64,000 nucleotides of DNA from positions 39,444-103,443 of the forward strand of contig JAEQBH010009499.1 in NCBI GenBank assembly GCA_016808115.1, given 5' to 3'. The stretch's first letter is position 1, and the number at the start of each line of letters is the position of its first letter. The notes beneath the pieces are model-generated. The model was given only the letters and a program-made list of their open reading frames with translations, was not told where the DNA came from and made no database searches. This DNA is from Tetrastigma voinierianum (lineage: Eukaryota > Streptophyta > Magnoliopsida > Vitales > Vitaceae). Below, piece by piece: positions 24,771 through 39,539 of this stretch. A program made the translations under genes and the position numbers.

Positions 24771-27400
24771 ACAGTAGCTGAAGAATATGGATATATATAA
24801 TATATTCAGATCATTTGTATTTTATATGAGGGTTAATTTTGGAGAGAATATTGGTTTAATGATTTAAAATGGGATAATGTTTTCCAGACATGAGTAGGCC
24901 AATTACGACCTCGAGAAGATTATTTACTTTGAAGGTTGGTCAAGAAACCCTCAAAATATTGAGCTGAGTCCTTAAATATTTTTTAAGAAATATTCTCTTA
25001 AACTGAACTAAAACCTACAAGTTCCCAATCATGGGATAAATGTTATTGCAACTACTTTAAAATAAGCAGCATTTAATGTAGATCCCAAATCACAATTTTC
25101 CTCCATGATCTTGATTAACTCCTAAATATATAGATGCAGTAATTGGCTGGAAAAACCCCACAAGATTAGTTATAGAACTCCATGCCAGATTTTCATTTAA
25201 TTATCAGGTAATCAAAGTTCAATAATTTATAAATTTCATGGTAAAATGATTATCTAGAAAGGCCTATTTTGTCAATGTTGTAATAGTAGAAAAGTATCTC
25301 AAATTCCTAGTTAGTATAAATTTCTTTTTATAAAGAATATTGTAGAAAAAAATTTCAAAATTGATATGTTATTAAATTACGAGATTTTCTATAAATGCTT
25401 TATATTACAATAAAAAAAATATTATGAGATGCAAATAGATTTATGAAGATTATGTAAAATAGATAGAGATGTGATTGAAAATGAGAAACATTTAATAGTA
25501 TGTTAAAGCTTATGATTCCAAGTCGTGTAAATAGAAGTGGAAAAGCACGATTTTTTATTTTTTTTTAAATCAAATAATTGCATTTTTTTTTAAAAAACAA
25601 TTAAATAATTGCATGTATTTGGTTTTTATTCCTTTGGAATATTTTCTATGACATAGTAGAATGATTTTCTTTCATTTATAACCAACCATATGAAGACAAA
25701 ATGGATTGAGCCGCGTAAAAATCTCTAACAGCTTTGTATAAACTATTTTAATGTTATGTTCTCTTTCTTTCTTTTCTTTTACATTCATTTCTTATCGTGT
25801 TGTATAGTATCGTATGCAGTATTACAGTGCTTACGAGGATTCGAATCGGAAACTCTCGTTTCCGTTCTTTTTTACGACTTGAGGGTTAGAAAGACTGTGT
25901 TATGTTCTTTTAACTTTAAAAAAATAATTTTTATTTGATTTCATTAGTACATGCACAGCAATTAAAATAGGAATGAGACAAGTACCTAAAATTCATAATT
26001 TCATGACTGCATGATTAATTGATTACTGAATGAGCTTCTGGTGGTGGTCATTTCTTAAAAGGACTCTTTGGATAAGCCCTTCTTCTGAAGTGATATAAAT
26101 ATTTCCAATGACATTTAAGAAAAAATCTGGAAGATGAGACCACATGTGGTGGTGGTGGTGGTGGTACTGGTGATGGTGACCCAGTACTAGTAACAGCCCA
26201 ACTATCAAACAAATTCAGCATCCACCCAACCAGGCTTTCACAATATTTTACAATTATAGGTGAGATAATTGTTTTATGCAATCTCGAGTTCAAATCTTAG
26301 GAATACGAACTTTGTTGGCAGTAGAGTTTTATCGTCTTTCATTATGCTGCATTCATTATAAATTCTTTGGGCGCGGATATGAGCAAAGGTATCTTTCGTA
26401 TATCTTGTGGTCAGAAACTCTTAACGTGATATGTTTTAAAGCATCTATAAGTATGTCTGGTATTTCAAGAAAGCAGCATACGTAGTCTCGTGAGTCGGAC
26501 CTTGAAAAACATTTATAATTACATGTAAAACAAAATATTAGCAAAAAATTTAAAAAAACATATCCTAGATTTGGAGAATCAAAGTGTGCTAAAAATTTTC
26601 ATTTTTATTGGTAAACTTCTAACCCGAGTGACACAAACTATATATTTCCTTTATTTCATTCCGACTAGTAGTTTTCCTAAGGTAGACCTTCAACAAGAGA
26701 CATGCATTAATTAAATTATCACATTCTTTGAAACCATATTTTATGCAGTGTTGCCTATATATGAACATGCATAGCCTGACATATATATATATCATGAGAG
26801 AATCAAAGTAGATTAAGAATGGATATGCTAATTAGATAATGAATTTGTCTTTTATGTGAAGTTTATTGGAAGATTGGTCTCGAAATAATTAAAAAGTATG
26901 TCCTGTGACTTGTATTATTCTAATTTCAAAAGATATGTTTTTTCACATAGGAAGGTTGGTTGGGACATTCTTAAATGTTATTGAGAAAGTTTCTCTTCAA
27001 AATGAGCCGAAATCCATAATTTCAAAACTATGAAGGTTGATATCATCATGTTGGGCCCAAAATGTTAGATCATGCCTAGAAACATTCTAAAATGAATCTA
27101 TAATATCGATATGATTCCCACACCTATGAAGTGTACAAATAAATTTGAATTTCACTTATAAAATGAAAATAAAAATTAAAGGGTTAATTACAAGGATGAA
27201 AAGTTCCTCCTTCTTTCTATCCTCTTCATGAAATCCTAAATCATATAAAAGATGATTAATGTGATTAAAATAAACACATCAAATAAACAAGAAAAATAAG
27301 AACATAGAGATTTAGTTGTAATCTTCACCTACATCACGGACTGAGAAAAAATATTTTATTGATTGCGGTTTTAGTCGCAATACAAGCTGCAAATACTCAC

Positions 27401-27431
27401 ATGCAGCGCGCGCGTATATATATATATAAGC
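27401..27431. repeat. Alternating CG/TA tract
   Basis: GCGCGCGCG runs directly into a (TA) tract, giving about 28 bases of strict purine-pyrimidine alternation. It is followed by the GC-richer GCGCCCCGTCGGAATTGG, which may be the edge of an old LTR fragment. Confidence 0.7.
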
Positions 27432-30400
27432 GCCCCGTCGGAATTGGAGTGTTCTAATGGGTGAATCATTCTGATCATGTTGCGTCTTAAATGCCGTCTG
27501 TGAAAAATCTTTCGAGTGTTTTCACGAAATATTTGGGGTCGAGTTATTCTGAAAGTGCAGCATTAAATTCGACAAAATAAAGAATTATCGAGGATATAGA
27601 ATTAGCCTCTTAAACTTATCTTCTTTTCTAATTCTGCAATGAAACATTTACACCACTTAATTCATTGTAAATTTTTCAGCTAATTGTTATCATTATTATA
27701 AAGAATTAATACAATAGATAAACAGACTTCTACAATATTCCTGATAACTTTCAATTAATTCTTATACTATTCTTGTAAAAGTGTAATATATCTTGTTAGT
27801 AGTAATCCATGTGAGATATCTCTGAAAACGCTTTTCTTGCCGGTGGTTCTCCACCATATCTTTATTGCTTCAAGTTTTTGGATAAGTCCTTTTCAAAGTA
27901 TGTAGTCAATCAAAGAGAGACAAAACCAGAGGTCATCAGACCAACTGTGCTCGAGAGGCAGACATGCTATAAGCTTAGGGGCAAATGCCCCTTGAAATTT
28001 AGGAAAAAAATTTATATTAAGATTTGAACATGTATGCTGAATCAAACTAAAATATAATTTTTATTAATTAAATTATTTAAGTGATTTCTTTAATTTTCTA
28101 CTAAATTAAATCTGATTCTATTTGATTCCCATAAAATGCTAAGAAAAGGCAAGAGAAGAAAAAAAAGAATTAGAGTAAAGTAAAAAAATAGGGGTTAAGT
28201 CACACATTGTTTTTCTATTACTACTTCAAACAATTTATTATTTTCTTGGTTAATATAAGATTAAATAATTTTAAGAATTTATAAGTTTTTTAAGTAATTT
28301 ATTTATATTTATGATTTTTTGAACATCTTGTTTAGTTTTGGAAAATTTGAGGAAAATCAAAGGAAAGAAAATATGAAAGAAAAAAATGAAATTATAAAAT
28401 AAATTAAGTATATAATATTTTTATTTGTTGCCTCAAATCAATTTTATTTATTTAAAACTCATCAATATAAAGATGATCATCATTAAAACACTAATTTCAA
28501 GTATTTTATTTTATCTTCATTTCAGTGATCAAATCTTCCTATATCATTTTGTTTTCTTTCTTTAGTATTTTGATAGTGAAACCATTACAAATTTTTTAAA
28601 TAGACAATTATGATAGCGTTTTCCTTAATTAGCATTTTTATTTTTCTTTTAGTCTTTTAAAGCCAAAATCACAATCTTAGTGTTTTTGTCGCATACCTCG
28701 GTTCACCATTGAATCACGATGATGATGACACGGGGACTTTAGTCTTGTGTGATGGATAAGATATTCGGATATAATGTGTATTGATATGAAGATTTTGAAG
28801 ATTGGTTTAAAGAGAATAAAAAATGGGGTGGTAGAGGCGACATATTCACCATTTAAATATGTTTTAACTTCAAAGTAGTTGAAAATGAAAACCCTTCAAA
28901 ATATTAAGAAAGACTCAATCGAATGAACTCAAATACTACAATAATTTTATAGGGTTTCTGATTCAGTGATCCTACTTTAATTAAAACTTTGGAACCAAGG
29001 TGATGGAACAAATTTTGGAAAGTAATTGCCAGGATAAGATGCCTTATGTAACACCGAGGACTAACCATTATGTACCGGCTTTGTTCTTAAACATTTGATT
29101 GAGATATCACTACAACGTTCTTTCGTGCTTCGATAAATGCATATCATTAAAATGTGGCCAAGTGAATGATATCCCTGAATTTATTAAAATGGGTTAAACA
29201 CTCGCACGTGTCGTAGTTTACGAAGCGCAGTTGGATTGTGACTTTTTACATGATAGGCATGGATGACTTCTTAGGAAATAAATGTTGGTATATAGGGTTG
29301 AAAAAAAAGTTCGAGGATAAAGTGGGACGTATGTGAAAAGAGCTTCGGGGCGTTTGTCTTGTATCAGCCGAATTGTATGTCTTTATAAGGGGCTTGCCCA
29401 GAGTGCGTGTAGGATTATTTAATCGGCGCTCGAAAACTCAAAATCTGCTTTTAATGATTATCATGCATGATAGCGTGATTTTGAGACAATCAAATTCAAT
29501 AATTTTATGCATTCCTTGGAAATATATCTATCAAAAAGGCCAGACATGCATGCATGTTGTATGCACCTAACTGATCATTATTATTAGTACTCCTAAACAG
29601 CTTCTGTTGGTGGTAGTTTCTACTGATCCCATCATTGTCTTTAGATGGAAGATTTTTATATGAAAAGTTAATATGACTCAGATTAGAAATTTAAATATTC
29701 CATCAACTTGGAATGAATATTGTTATAATAAAAGAAAAACACACCAGATTTACATGAATTCGATAATGTGTCTACATACAAGAACAATTAAAACTTTTAC
29801 TATCATTCAATAGGATTATATAGAAGAATATTTATAGTAACTCTTAGTATAATAAAGTGAAATACATTATATCTTGTACCATACTTCATTCCATCTCGAG
29901 ATTTGTGATGCCTTTGTCTTTCCCTTCCGCATATTTTCCCTCAAATATGAGCTACATACTATTGCAAGTATGATCAAGTTTAGATCAAATTAGTTGTCTC
30001 TTATAAATAATAATTTTCACCTCAAAAAGAGTAAAAATCTCTTGTTGTCATATAATCATAGACTTCTTTCAATCATATAGGCCCTATTTTAAAGTGTTAG
30101 TAATACATAAATCTCAAAATCAATCATATTTACAAGTTATTATAAAGTAGGTAACATAACACACTTACCTTCTTAAACCCTATTATTCAGTCAGACTTTT
30201 CTTAAGGGATTTGGATAAGTCCATGCGTATCAATCAAATTAGGAAAGAACGTATATATATTCAATCAAAAAATGACAAAAAAAGGTAAAGATGAGAGACA
30301 AAATGCAGTGAAATTGATTTTAGTTGATAGAAAGCTAATTAATTTCAACAAATTCCAGCAGCCACCAACCAGGCTTCCACAAACATCCAAGGGATCAAGG

Positions 30401-31057
30401 AACTAACATGAACAATAATGCCCACGAAAAAAATTAAAATAATAATGGCAATAATAATGTAGTAAACCCTAACTCGTTGGTTTAAAACACTAGGTCAGGT
30501 ATAAAAGGGAAGGAACAGTTCTCAAATATATATATTCCTCTTCTAATTGTTTGTTTTCATGAAGGCTGTGTGAGAGAAGACAAGGGACTCTGATTTTACA
30601 AGTCTGAAAATCGGAAACTAGAGAACTAAAAACCCAGTTACATAACCTGGTTCAATGGAAATATGTAGTGGGTTTTCTTATCTTTATATATTTTCTTATC
30701 TTTTCTCAGCAATAGGCAGAGCCTTGTGAACGTGTACAGAAGAATTCGTTTACTGAAACAAGTCGTCAAAGTCTATCAGTTTGATCCGGTTTATCCATTG
30801 AAGTTAAACTTAAATTAGCAACATATTCACCAGTTTTTCCCTGGGTTACCCTAAATTCATTAAAAAAAAATCATCTCAATTCCTTTCATATTGGTTTATA
30901 ATTTTATTTTTGCTTATAAACTTTTCCAGTATAAATTTTCAATAGTGGATTAGTCCCAAATTTGCAATTATGAGTAAAATTGGTTACTTTCTTTAATTGA
31001 TTCCAAACTTCTTAGAACAAATTATTATATTTATTGTAATTCAGCTAATAGTTCTCG

Positions 31058-31059
<2 letters not shown>

Positions 31060-31124
<65 letters not shown>
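31060..31124. repeat. (TA)n microsatellite
   Basis: About 32 uninterrupted TA units between two units of the diverged block series. Confidence 0.9.
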
Positions 31125-31127
<3 letters not shown>

Positions 31128-31484
31128 CTCCCGCATATTGCCCCCCTAAATTTTTGTTTTCCCAACTCAGACATTAAAAAAAGAATTGTTTGATTATTGT
31201 TTTTAGACAGTTTTTGTTCTTTGGAACAAAGAAGTAATTAACGCGTTTGATAAAAGAGATGGTGTTTTGTTCTTACGTGTTGCAATCGTGTTTGAGGAGA
31301 AAAGCCCATTCTTATATTTTTACGCAAAGAACACAAATCAAGCTAATTCTTAAAAACTATTTTGAAACAGTTTTCAAGATAACAGAAACAAACAGGGTCT
31401 TAGGATTCTTCGTTTCATTCATGTGGCCCTAGGAATATATGTCAGAAGGTCCACAAGACTTTAGTGCCATGTTCATGCAGTGAT

Positions 31485-31486
<2 letters not shown>

Positions 31487-31533
<47 letters not shown>
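31487..31533. repeat. (AT)n microsatellite
   Basis: About 23 AT units directly before the block E copy at 31535. Confidence 0.9.
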
Positions 31534-31536
<3 letters not shown>

Positions 31537-34439
31537 CATCATAGTAACTGAAGAATGGATATCCTAGTAACCTAATTTATATTTTATGTGAACATATTTT
31601 TTAAGATAGATTTTTGAGATTAAAATATGGTCTGGTCTGGATATATGAAGGACTTTATTACCATATTCAATGTATGGAATTAAAAAAAAAAGGAGTGTGG
31701 CGACATATAAACCAACTGTGTTTAAAATTATGTATGTGTATTTTTAACTTTTAAAAAAAAGTTGACAACAAAAATATTGACATACCACTCTTAAATTAAC
31801 ACAAGTGCAAAACACAAACACGGGTGTCATGCTATTTTGGATCCCTTTGATATTCGTATTAAATCTAAATCGTAAATTTGATGCTTAGAGAGAATTGGCC
31901 AGTTTAACGTGTCAGCTTGATCGGCAAGGTGTCATATGATGTCGGAGCCACATAATGTGAGGTGTTGCCTCCCCTAAAGCCGAGCCACATGATGCCCAAG
32001 GGTGTTTCGCCTCCTCGATAGGAAATCTATCTTACCATTTGATTGAATGTTGAGCTTTCTTTTTTATTAGTACTAAAACTCAATCATCACCCGTGAAATA
32101 TTTGTTTGGTATTTTAACATATGCTAAATCCAAAATATTATCTGACTACATCTTATTTTCTATTTTTTAGAAATAGAAAAACAGCATATATTTTGTTATT
32201 AAAACTAAAAAAATATTCTTTATTTTAAATAACATTAAATTATTTTCTATTTTCTCATCACCAAACCCTATTTTTTTCCAGTCTTTTGATAGAAGAAGGC
32301 AAAACTAAGGAAAGATGAGAACAAAGTAATTTCTTGGTGATCCAGCTGAACTTTCAAACACATAAGCATCCTAACCTGGCTCACAATAATTTATAACTGG
32401 AGTCATTTAAACAAATGTGGGTCAATACCTATGAATAAGAAACAAATAAATAAATAAGCCGTATCCTAGATTTGGAACTATATTTGTATTCAATGTTGCA
32501 TATACATGAACATTTATGAATGACATTTGAGAAGCAAGTAGCTGAGAATGGATATCTTTGTCGGATAATTTGTTATATGAAGTTTCTTGAAGATTAGTCT
32601 TGAAAATTAAAATATATCTTGTGACATGAAAGCCAAGTCTGATCTCAAAATGTATGTACTTCCCCACATGAAGGTTGATTGAGAAACCATATATCAAAAT
32701 ACTAGTGGCCTATTTTCAAACATTATAAAGAAATATGCTCTTACATTATGGCCAAAGGGATAAGATATATAAATCATAGGAGTTTATAATATATTTTATT
32801 TTGATCTTGAACTTTTTGATTTAAGATAAATGTTTCTTTTTTGAAGTAGTTACATGTCCATCTCATTAAAAAAGTGATAGCTAAACTGAAAATTCTAATA
32901 TGTGTAGAGAGTGTTTAAGAGGGTTTTATCGGGTATTTGTCGTCATTGCATTTTCGGCCCAGCGGAGTATGATTGACTACAGCGAATTAAATGTTAGTGG
33001 TATTTTAGGATCGAATAAAGTTCGAAACAAAGTGTAATATACACATAAAAGCCTTGAGAGCGTTTATCTTGTAATATACATCAGGTGGGTCAAATAGAAT
33101 TTACAATTTGGAATTCAAATAAATAAATATCCAAGGGGCGCTGCCCCCTTCCACTAGTTGACCCCAAACTCAACAAGGAGTTTGACCCCAAATATCCCTA
33201 GTGTTGTACACTAAAAACAAAACTATCTTGTACTCGATCTCTTATATATTATAAGTTAAGGAAATATATATTAGTTTACTAATATCTTCATCATATGGAT
33301 ATGTTACTTGTGCCACGTATTTTTAGAAAATATTGACTTGGCCATTCTACTATTGCTAGCCACCACCATCGAAGTTTTGTTGTGATTGTCACACATGTCA
33401 CCTCATTTAATTCATCAATCCTTTTGTAAGATATCTCCAATTTACCTATATTTTTAATCCATATATATTTGACTTGTAATTAGTGATCTCATTTAATTCC
33501 TACAAAATTAGCCAAAATTAGCACAATGAAAATTAATATATTTATAATTTTGAAAATTATTTTTGTTATGAAAAGCAAGAGAAAGCGCAAAGAGAGCAGC
33601 TTTTGATTCCCTTTCTTTCTTTAAAAAACATAAAAAAACGCTGAAATTCATTATAAATGTGAACAATTTTTTAGGGAACACCAAAATAATATTTTTTATG
33701 TTTCCAAAAACTATTCTCAAGAGCAATTTTCAAAACATAAACAAATTGGAAGTTCCTTTCACCCCATTTTTTTGAGCATGGAATGCATTTCTACGTTTTT
33801 AGAGGACAAAGTAAGTCAATGAAGAAGAGGAGGTTCTGCTCTTTAGCCACTCTTCTAACTGAAGAAGCATGAAGGAGGCATGAGCTAGCTTTTGTAACAA
33901 GTCAGCAAGCTATTTACATTAGATGATCATCAAGGATTTGTTGACTTTTGGCACATGAGGATAAGAGTAGTTGGATTGTCTTTTTTAGATGTAGGTTAGT
34001 TCATCAAATCATCTTGTAACTTTGAAATTAAGTCTCTATTTTCATAATCCTTAATTAGATTTTTGATGTACATCATTCTCGATGTAATTATCATGCTTCT
34101 TAAAACATCCCCTCATTTAAAAGACTATTAGATCCATCCATCAATAAGTAAGTGTTTATATATGCTGTATATATGCAAATAGGGAACAAATGTTATCAAA
34201 GAAGAAGTGTTCATTCCAGCCGCGGCCTACTCATTAGAGTCGAAAGCTACAATGCAAGTATTAAGCGTACGATTTTTTAAGAAGTTGTTTCTTGAATTTT
34301 GTTTCTGTTATGACATGGCTCGTATTGAGAGTAAAATGATGGCAGTCATGGATGGGCATTCGCAGTACCTTTCAGACATATCCTCTTGTTGGGAGGCAAA
34401 TAATATATTTAGGGTGTAGGAAGCCAGCCCACACTATAT

Positions 34440-34640
34440 AGTACAATATAGTCCAGAGATATAAAGGGTATTTTTGTAAATTGATCATGCTCAAGGTTAT
34501 TATAAATATCGCATGTATACTATTTAGTGATGTAGTGAAAGTTTGACCGGGTTGTTCTTGTGGATGTAGACAGCTGCCAAACCATCATCATGTATCGTTC
34601 TTGTTTTCTTTCTCTGAATTTTATCACCATTGTTGCACAA
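34440..34640 (+). mobile_element. LTR fragment, Copia-like 3' part
   Basis: The layout GGGTATTTTTGTAAATTGAT, GGTTATTATAAATA, GTGAAAGTTT and then CTTGTGGATGTAG..CCAAACCA matches 43350-43460 (GGGTATTTTTGTAATTTAGT, GGTTATTATAG, GTGAAAAAGTTT, CCGTGGATGTAGGCA..GAACCACG). The phrase GTGGATGTAGGCA..GAACCACGTAAA is typical of the U5 side of many plant Ty1/Copia LTRs. No internal domain was found. Confidence 0.45.
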
Positions 34641-36779
34641 TCCTGGCTGTTTCATATGAATGAGGCCAATGTTTCCTAATAGTTGCTGTAATTGGTTCAT
34701 TACTAAAATGATGGAGGCCAAATTCTGAGTAAGCAAAGTTTTCAACCTCACAAGAATTCATAAAACTACAAAGAGAGACATTAAAAAAAATTATCAGAAA
34801 AGCATATCCCAGGCGTGGAGAAACGAAATGTGCCCAAAATTTCTTCTTTTTTTTTTTATTTGGTGAACTTCCCTCTTCGACGCAGTGTTGCATGCATATG
34901 AACATGTATAGATTAACATTAGAAGAGATCAAAACCATTGAAGATGGATTTTATTTGTCGGATAATGTTGTTTTTTTTTTATATGAAATGGAGAATCGAT
35001 TTCTGGAGAATAAAAAATGGATGGTCGTGACCATGGCCAATTCTTACTTTTAAAGATATGTATATGTTTAACCTCAAGGGTGGTTGAGAAATAAAAAATC
35101 ATCAAATATATATTGAGGAGCTTAATAAAAGGGATAAAGTTGTACATATGTCACGACTTTTGCGTGTATATATGTACCATTTTATTATCTTATTTTAAAT
35201 ACTTTAGAAACCAATGTTTACTTTTGTGGCTCAATGTCGGACCTCTTTTGTTAGAAAATGTTGCGGATAGACAGCACTTTCGTTAAAACGTCAGCAAGCA
35301 AAACCATCAAAATATTAAAAATCTTGTCTAAATAAGGATAATTAAGCACATGGCACGACTGTGCGTATATCGTACCTGAACTTTTTTTATTAAAGATGTC
35401 CAGAGCAGTTACTTTTGTAGCACAACCATGCTCTTGTTATTAGAAAGTATCCTTTGCACTTCGGACAAATCCATTAAAACACACATTAAACACATGTGTG
35501 TTAGAGTTTATTTGTTGTGAAACTTAAGATGATCGCTGGAAAGCTAAACAGTAAATGTTAAGGGTATTTTGAAGGATCGAAAAAAGATTTCATGAGCAAA
35601 TAGGACATACAAGTAGAAATTGGGGGCATTTATGCCTTCAGCCCATCAAATAAACTCAAATCTGATATCTTTAATAGGGTTTCCATATTGATTATCGCGT
35701 AGTGTGATATTGAAGTAATCAAAATCAATCATTTCAGGCATTATTCCATGGAAATTAATATGACTATCAAAAGGCCTTCTTTTTATCATTGATGCTATGA
35801 AGAAATTAATATATGTAGTTGACTTAAACAAAGCAACAAGAGCTTTGAGACATGCTTGGTCTACGCATAATGATCCAATCATTGTACTCCTTAGACAGCT
35901 TCTGTTGGTGGTGGGTTCTCCACCTTGGTCATTCCCTCATGCGATAATAAAGTTTGATAAATATCTTTAATCAGTTTAGATTGAGAATAATGAGGTTTTG
36001 ATCCAATTCGTATTGTCTTATACATCTAACTCATTTAATAAATAGTTAATTTTGGGATTACTTCTATATTAAGCAAAATATTAACACAAACTTGATTCTA
36101 TTAAGTCAACTTTACTAAAGTTCAAGCCCTCAAATGTGAGCTCGTCACATTAGTACTTGAAGAGTCAAACCAATCCAAAACGGCGTTTTATGAGCTTTTA
36201 AATAAATAAATAGGTTCAAAATTCTGGAAAAATGACTCGAACCTAGACCTCATAAGCCCAGAACTTTTGTCTTAGTATTAAACTACTACACTGTCCTAAA
36301 ATCTCAAACTTATAAATTTGGGTTAAATATCATATTCTAATGTAGTTAAATCATCTTTCCTTTGTAATCCATTAATTAACATTCTCTTTATACCTCTTTA
36401 ATTCATATTTGTCTCATAGTAAATTTATTTTTTTAATAAACAGTCAATTGAATTATAAATATATTAATTAAAGATTGATAATATATACATGAGACCAACC
36501 TAAATCTAACTCAATTTGATTATTGAATAAGAATGTTTGAATATTAAATGAATTTAATAAATTATACAATGTGTTACTTGTTAGTTGTTTTTAGTATTAA
36601 AGTTTAATTGATTTATGCAACAAAATATATACCTAAACTTCGACACCATGCATGAACACAAATTGTCACCTGTAATTTCCTAGAAATGGTTTTGGATGCC
36701 ATTCTTCCAAGTGTATACCCTGCTAATATTTTTGAAACTTTTTCACTTCCCGATAAGGAATATATATGAAGGATTTCTT

Positions 36780-36870
36780 CATAGATATTCACTTAGATTA
36801 GACTACTGTACAACCGATGTGGGACTTCACCAACAATTCCCCTCACATGAAGGCTAGGTTTTTCTTTCTG
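36780..36870. repeat. LTR-type motif ACCGATGTGGGACTT
   Basis: The sequence ACCGATGTGGGACTTCACC is a widely dispersed motif in plant LTR fragments. Surrounding bases give no further domain, so only a fragment can be claimed. Confidence 0.3.
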
Positions 36871-38064
36871 GTAGCTTCCAGGAGGGATGATAAGTGTGGG
36901 TCTCCCTGCAGGAAACTCTAATACCGTATTTGTATTTTTAGATGCTTTAAGTGCCACGACATTTACACCGATGGTATATAAGCTAAAACAAAGGAAAACG
37001 AAAATAAAAATTTAAAAAATACAATTGATGGAAGGAAATAGATATTAGGCAAAATTACTTGTGTATACAATATTCTTAAAGCAAAACACGCCAGCTATAA
37101 GGGTGATTTGAGACTTTGACAATGCACTTCCCAAGATATAACGATCTCCTTCCAATTGTGTATTGGCGCCTGCTTGATATCCTCTTAACAATCGCAATAC
37201 TCAAATTTGGAATAGTGGATTTCTCCACATACGTTTTATTTTTACTACCGATTTAAACTAGCGTAAAAATTAGGTTATTTTGTCGATTTTCTCATCTTTT
37301 ATGTTTTAAAAAATTAATATATAAATAATTATTAATACATTTTATCAAGATTGCATAAAAAATATAATTAATTTAAATTTTAATATTAAAAATGAATTTC
37401 ATAAAATCCAGTTCTTATTTTTATGGTTCTTTAATAAATGTGTGAAAGATACTTTTTCCAAAATTGATTGAGTGGATGTTTTGGTTTTGTGAAGTGTTGT
37501 TGGTTTTAGCTGTAAAAGCTCTACAAAAGGATGTGATGAATCATGCATCAACTTTGCGTCAATAATGACTGTCTTTAGATAAATGTATTGTCAAATGATA
37601 TAAAAAGGACTTCATTTCACTCGCATGTCTCATTTTTCACTTGAATTTTTTTTGGGTACCAAGATACAAAATGTTTACTTTCATAGCTCAGTCTATGGTA
37701 GATTTGTATTATTTTTGTACATTAGAAATATTAGATGTTTATTGCTGCTTGGCTGGGGTGTAGTGAGTGTAGTTAATGAATAGGTTTGACTCGACTTCGA
37801 ACTTGATCAGAACCTTTCTTTTTTCAGGATGTTTGAAGCTTCATTTCAATCGTGAATCTTTATTTCATTTTGAAATTGAGCATTTCGATTAATAAAATAG
37901 TAAATCTTAATTACCTCATGAGTAACTCGAATCGAATCTTGTGATCTCAAACTCAACTTGGCCAGGCTATTCGAGTTCGAGAACTTGGTCGATTAAACAG
38001 AATCGAATTAGCCTTTAAGATCATTTCAGGAAATGCTGTTCATTCTGCTCATCATTATCGTAAG

Positions 38065-38065
<1 letters not shown>

Positions 38066-38113
<48 letters not shown>
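38066..38113. repeat. (TA)n microsatellite
   Basis: About 24 TA units. Open frames across it encode only Tyr-Ile repeats. Confidence 0.9.
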
Positions 38114-38116
<3 letters not shown>

Positions 38117-39248
38117 ATAATTGCTGCATGGATCATGGCATCAAAGCCTAAACTGATAACCTTTCATGATATGTCTCCAAGCCACATAAAAGAAGGAAGC
38201 AACAAGTTTTGCGTCACTTAAATTGGAGTACACACTTAAAAGGGAAAGAAATTTATGGGGCACATGCATTCACGTGATTCTCGAAATCTGAGATTTTTTA
38301 ATATATTTTTGTGATTGTTTTTTTTTTTTTTTTTTTTTGTTAGGGTATTGCTCTCCATGTTAGTCTTTTGATATTTTTGGATGTTTCTGCAAGCCTAGTT
38401 GGTGGTTGCTGAATTTGTTGAACAATATGTTGGTCATCTTTTACAACTATGGGACGCCATCACTGTACTTTGTCTCATCTTTCTTGAATATTTCACCTAC
38501 TTTTTTTTTTTGTTATTATTAGAAACCCCGCATCAACCGACACGATCTAATTGAAGTAAATATATAAAAGAACGCCCTCTTTATTATAAGACCTTTTAAT
38601 GGTGTAAATTTGACTTTTGAAACGGTTGTTTTTCAATTGTGGTTTTCGTCCAGAAAAAAAAAAGTTATTACAATGGCGACGGTGGTGTTCGTCGAAAAAA
38701 AAAAGGCTATCGGTGGGTATGTCACCAGACCGTGAGTATGAAAAAAATCGGAAAAGCGCGGAAGCATAGAATTTAAATTTTATCTGATCACAGAAGAAAA
38801 ATCTGAGTGCAATCGTAATAAAGTCTGACTTATCGTATATAATAATCTAACAATATAATAATCTAACTATAATTAAATCCTTTTAGTGTTTATGAGTTTT
38901 ATCTTATAACTTCTCTTGTTTGAGAATGGTAGAAGGTCGATTCGAGTTTACATTTGATACAAAGGTACTTTTATAAAGAGTTTCGACTCTCGAGCAAAAT
39001 CGAATCATCTCTCTAATAATTTTTTTAATAATGAATATATTATCTTTAAATAACTTTATATTATTTATTCGACGATAAGATGGCTTTTCCATGAATTTTC
39101 ATGATAATGACATTGTGTTAAACCATTTTTTTTTGCACTTTATAGCCACAAAAGTTGTCAAAAACGGCTAGCTATCTTTGTACTTATCAACAAAGAGATT
39201 GAAAAGGGTGATTGATAAGTTCTTTGAAAAATCAAAATTGTCATTATA

Positions 39249-39250
<2 letters not shown>

Positions 39251-39281
<31 letters not shown>
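39251..39281. repeat. (AT)n microsatellite
   Basis: A short AT tract. About 180 bases downstream, at 39460-39486, CATATCC is repeated in tandem. Confidence 0.85.
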
Positions 39282-39282
<1 letters not shown>

Positions 39283-39539
39283 TAAGATGAAAGGTGGTGG
39301 AGACTCACTAGTGAAAATCAGCACCCACCAGCCATATATGCTTTCACTACCATCACAAAGAAAACCCCAATCACTTAAAAAAAAAACCTAAAAAGACAAA
39401 CATATGAGAATCAACACCCAGTAGGAAGAGAGCAATATTTGGAGAATCAAATTGAGCCCATATCCCATATCCCATATCCCATATTTGGAGAATCAAACTG
39501 AGTCCCATATAAAATCATTGTTTTATTAATTTGGTGGAG

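Noticed and set aside
26023..26293. His-rich and Pro-rich minus-strand frames
   Set aside because: Both come from a short (GTG)n/(CAC)n run at 26150-26165 read in two frames, and lie over block A/B copies that carry stops in other copies.
33120..33240. GGGGCGCTGCCCCC inverted repeat considered as a terminator or small RNA
   Set aside because: Short hairpins of this kind are common in plant LTR scraps and there is no associated gene.
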